64,000 bases of DNA. Origin: an uncultured Lachnospiraceae bacterium (GTDB lineage: Bacteria; Bacillota; Clostridia; Lachnospirales; Lachnospiraceae). The DNA is taken from NCBI GenBank assembly GCA_910586015.1, contig CAJUGJ010000009.1, positions 62,001-126,000 on the forward strand, given 5' to 3'. Of this stretch, positions 62,097 through 64,000 are shown in pieces (within the stretch, counting starts at the first letter, position 1; each line of letters opens with the position of its first letter). Both the position numbers and the translations under genes were made by a program. The notes beneath the pieces are model-generated. The model saw nothing but the letters and a program-made list of their open reading frames with translations, had not been told where the DNA came from and ran no database searches.

Positions 62097-64000
62097 TTAT
62101 GCCTGATTTATCTGTGCTACTTTTGCTGCATTTTCTTCAATAACTTTTGCTTGAACATCTGCTGGAGCTGGATCATATCTGACAAATTCATATGAATACT
62201 CTCCTATTCCTCCTGTCATGGAGCGCAATTCTGTACAATATCCAAAAGTTTCTGACAAAGGCATCTCTGCAACGATTTCCTGTTTTCCATTATGTAATGG
62301 ATTCATTCCTAGTACACGACCACGTCTGCGACTTAGATCTCCCATGATATCTCCTGTAAATCTATCTGGAATGATTACGTGAATCTCTACGATTGGCTCT
62401 AAAAGAATTGGAGAAGCTTTCAATACTCCGTCTTTAAATGCTTTAATTGCTGCTAATTTAAAGGATACTTCATTAGAATCCACTGGATGGTATGAACCAT
62501 CTACTAAAGTTGCCTTTAATCCTACCACTGGATAACCTGCTAAAGGTCCTGCCTGAACGCTTTCTGCAATTCCTTTTTCTACTGCTGGGAAGTAATTTTT
62601 AGGGACTGCACCACCAAATATCTTTTCTTCAAAAATATATGGTTTTTCCAAATCTGTGGATGGCTCAAATAAAATATGTACATCTCCAAACTGTCCTGCA
62701 CCGCCCGATTGCTTTTTATGTCTGCCTTGTACCTGAATACTCTTTCGAATCGTTTCCCGATATGGAACTCTTGGTTTCATTAATTCAATTTCTACTTTAA
62801 ATCTTGTAATGAGTTTGCTTGCTGTTACTTCCAAATGTTGCTCTCCAATTCCATACAATAAAGATTGTCTGTTTTGTGTATCATTGACTACTTTAAGCGT
62901 TAAATCTTCTTCCATCAATCTGGCAAGTGCCTGTGATACTTTATCTTCATCTCCTTTATTCTTTGTCTGGAATCTCTGATAAACATATGGAACTGGCATC
63001 TTTGGAACGTCAAAAATTACTGGTGTTCCTTTTGTAGAAAGTGTATCCCATGTTTGCGTATTGGACAATTTACCAATCGCCCCGATATCTCCTGCATATA
63101 ACTCTTTGACTTCAATTTGTTCTTTTCCTCGCAAAACATATAATCTGGACAGTTTTTCTTCTGTATCCTTATTTGCATTATAAATCACATCATCTGATTT
63201 TAATACACCTGAACAGACTTTAATAAAAGAGAACTTTCCGATAAACGGATCTGCTATTGTTTTAAATACTCTTGCAGTCATTGGCTTATTCGCATCATAG
63301 TCTGCTGCAAATGTTGTATTTGTTTTTTGATTGATTCCTGTAATAACTAACTTATTTGGAGATGGAAAATATTTTTCAATTGCTAATAGTAACATTTTAC
63401 AGCCTTGTGCATTTACTCCAGAACCCATTAATACTGGAACAATATCTCTTGCAATAACACTGCTGCGAAGTGCTGTTGAAATTTCCTGTGGAGTAAATTC
63501 TTCTCCATTAAAATATTTCTCCATCAAGTCTTCACTGGTTTCTGCAACAGCATCTAAAAGTGTTTCTCGATATCTATCCACATATTCTTTTGAATAATCT
63601 GGTATTTCACATTCTTCATACTCACTTAACTTTGTAAAACGGCGTCCTGCCATCTTTACCACATTGACAAAACCAACAAATTTTCCGCTCTCTCGAATTG
63701 GTGAATGGAATGGCGCAATCTTCTTTCCATAGACTTCGGTTAAATTTTCTACTACTTGTCTAAAACTTGCATTGTCATCATCCATATCTGTAACAAAGAA
63801 CATTCTAGGAAGTTTGTGCTTTTCACAATATTCCCAAGCCTTTGTTGTTCCGACTTCTATACCTGCTTTAGCAGAAACTACAATAACTGCGGCATCACAG
63901 GCATAAAGAGCTTCTTCTAATTCTCCTGCAAAGTCAAAATATCCCGGAGCATCGATCAGATTAATCTTTGTATCCTCCCAAATCACAGGAACTACAGAAG
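62097..64000 (-). CDS. EF-G-like translational GTPase (FusA2-type), 5' end cut by the window
   Basis: The frame is open through the right edge, so the start and the first about 70 residues with the P-loop (G1) are outside. What is visible: G3 NLIDAPGYFDFAG (DxPG), the G4 equivalent FFVTDMDDDNA where normal EF-G has NKxD, then EF-G domains II-V ending IEENAAKVAQINQA. The altered G4 and the VPVIWEDTKINLID start put it with the EF-G-like paralogs (FusA2/EF-G2 type) rather than with the housekeeping EF-G, whose gene normally lies in the str operon. Its function in translation is not established. Residues after the first visible Val are intact; no frameshift. Confidence 0.88.
   Translation of the reverse strand, partial: SVVPVIWEDTKINLIDAPGYFDFAGELEEALYACDAAVIVVSAKAGIEVGTTKAWEYCEKHKLPRMFFVTDMDDDNASFRQVVENLTEVYGKKIAPFHSPIRESGKFVGFVNVVKMAGRRFTKLSEYEECEIPDYSKEYVDRYRETLLDAVAETSEDLMEKYFNGEEFTPQEISTALRSSVIARDIVPVLMGSGVNAQGCKMLLLAIEKYFPSPNKLVITGINQKTNTTFAADYDANKPMTARVFKTIADPFIGKFSFIKVCSGVLKSDDVIYNANKDTEEKLSRLYVLRGKEQIEVKELYAGDIGAIGKLSNTQTWDTLSTKGTPVIFDVPKMPVPYVYQRFQTKNKGDEDKVSQALARLMEEDLTLKVVNDTQNRQSLLYGIGEQHLEVTASKLITRFKVEIELMKPRVPYRETIRKSIQVQGRHKKQSGGAGQFGDVHILFEPSTDLEKPYIFEEKIFGGAVPKNYFPAVEKGIAESVQAGPLAGYPVVGLKATLVDGSYHPVDSNEVSFKLAAIKAFKDGVLKASPILLEPIVEIHVIIPDRFTGDIMGDLSRRRGRVLGMNPLHNGKQEIVAEMPLSETFGYCTELRSMTGGIGEYSYEFVRYDPAPADVQAKVIEENAAKVAQINQA

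Overview
The window is low-GC chromosomal DNA of an endospore-forming, Gram-positive Clostridia member. Its gene content and order most resemble Lachnospiraceae, but family level is an inference. The evidence is a complete spoIIIA operon, spo0A, spoIVB, a MurE with the DNPR motif of meso-diaminopimelate ligases, strong AGGAGG ribosome binding sites and very AT-rich spacers. Almost all housekeeping genes run on the minus strand. No rRNA or tRNA gene was seen.

Layout: (1) 1-2.7 kb: a PadR-type regulator and an unusual flavodoxin/SCP2/membrane fusion protein on the plus strand, divergent from a 39-residue membrane peptide. (2) 2.7-18.1 kb, minus: murE-murF-priA-def-fmt-yugP-rsmB-rlmN-stp-prkC-rsgA-rpe-thiN. 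This closely follows the Bacillus subtilis priA-def-fmt-rsmB-rlmN-prpC-prkC-rsgA-rpe-thiN order and links peptidoglycan precursor synthesis, translation start and finish, rRNA modification and the PASTA kinase/phosphatase pair. (3) 18.1-34.8 kb, minus: glgA, then in transcription order nusB-ispA-dxs-tlyA-nadK-argR-yebC-(large Ig-like protein)-recN-spoIVB-spo0A. This is the conserved Firmicutes block with a 4.1-kb surface protein gene added and xseA, xseB and folD missing. (4) 34.9-41 kb: asp23 and the eight-gene spoIIIA operon, preceded by a good sigma-E-like promoter. (5) 41-50 kb: aroE, a membrane phosphoesterase, efp, pepP, aroK, yqeG, an SDR dehydrogenase, an aldose-epimerase-like gene, rarA and a small phosphoesterase. 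(6) 50-62 kb: an accessory region with a complete type I-C CRISPR-Cas locus (cas3-cas5c-cas8c-cas7c-cas4-cas1-cas2 and an 8-repeat array), a decayed RelB/DinJ-like antitoxin, a HicAB toxin-antitoxin pair and a truncated integrase. (7) 62.1 kb to the end: most of an EF-G-like GTPase, cut by the window edge.

The most unusual signal is a dispersed repeat of about 147 bp present three times (23994, 51436, 52941). All copies have the same orientation and sit at the 3' end of a minus-strand gene: the Ig-like protein, cas2 and cas4. Each copy can fold into three hairpins. Read on the minus strand, each ends in GTGGATTGAAAY, the same bases that end the type I-C CRISPR repeat. One copy supplies the last codons of cas4. 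The CRISPR array is also oriented opposite to its cas operon, with its AT-rich leader at the far end. Boundaries, motifs and hairpins were read by eye; no database search was possible.
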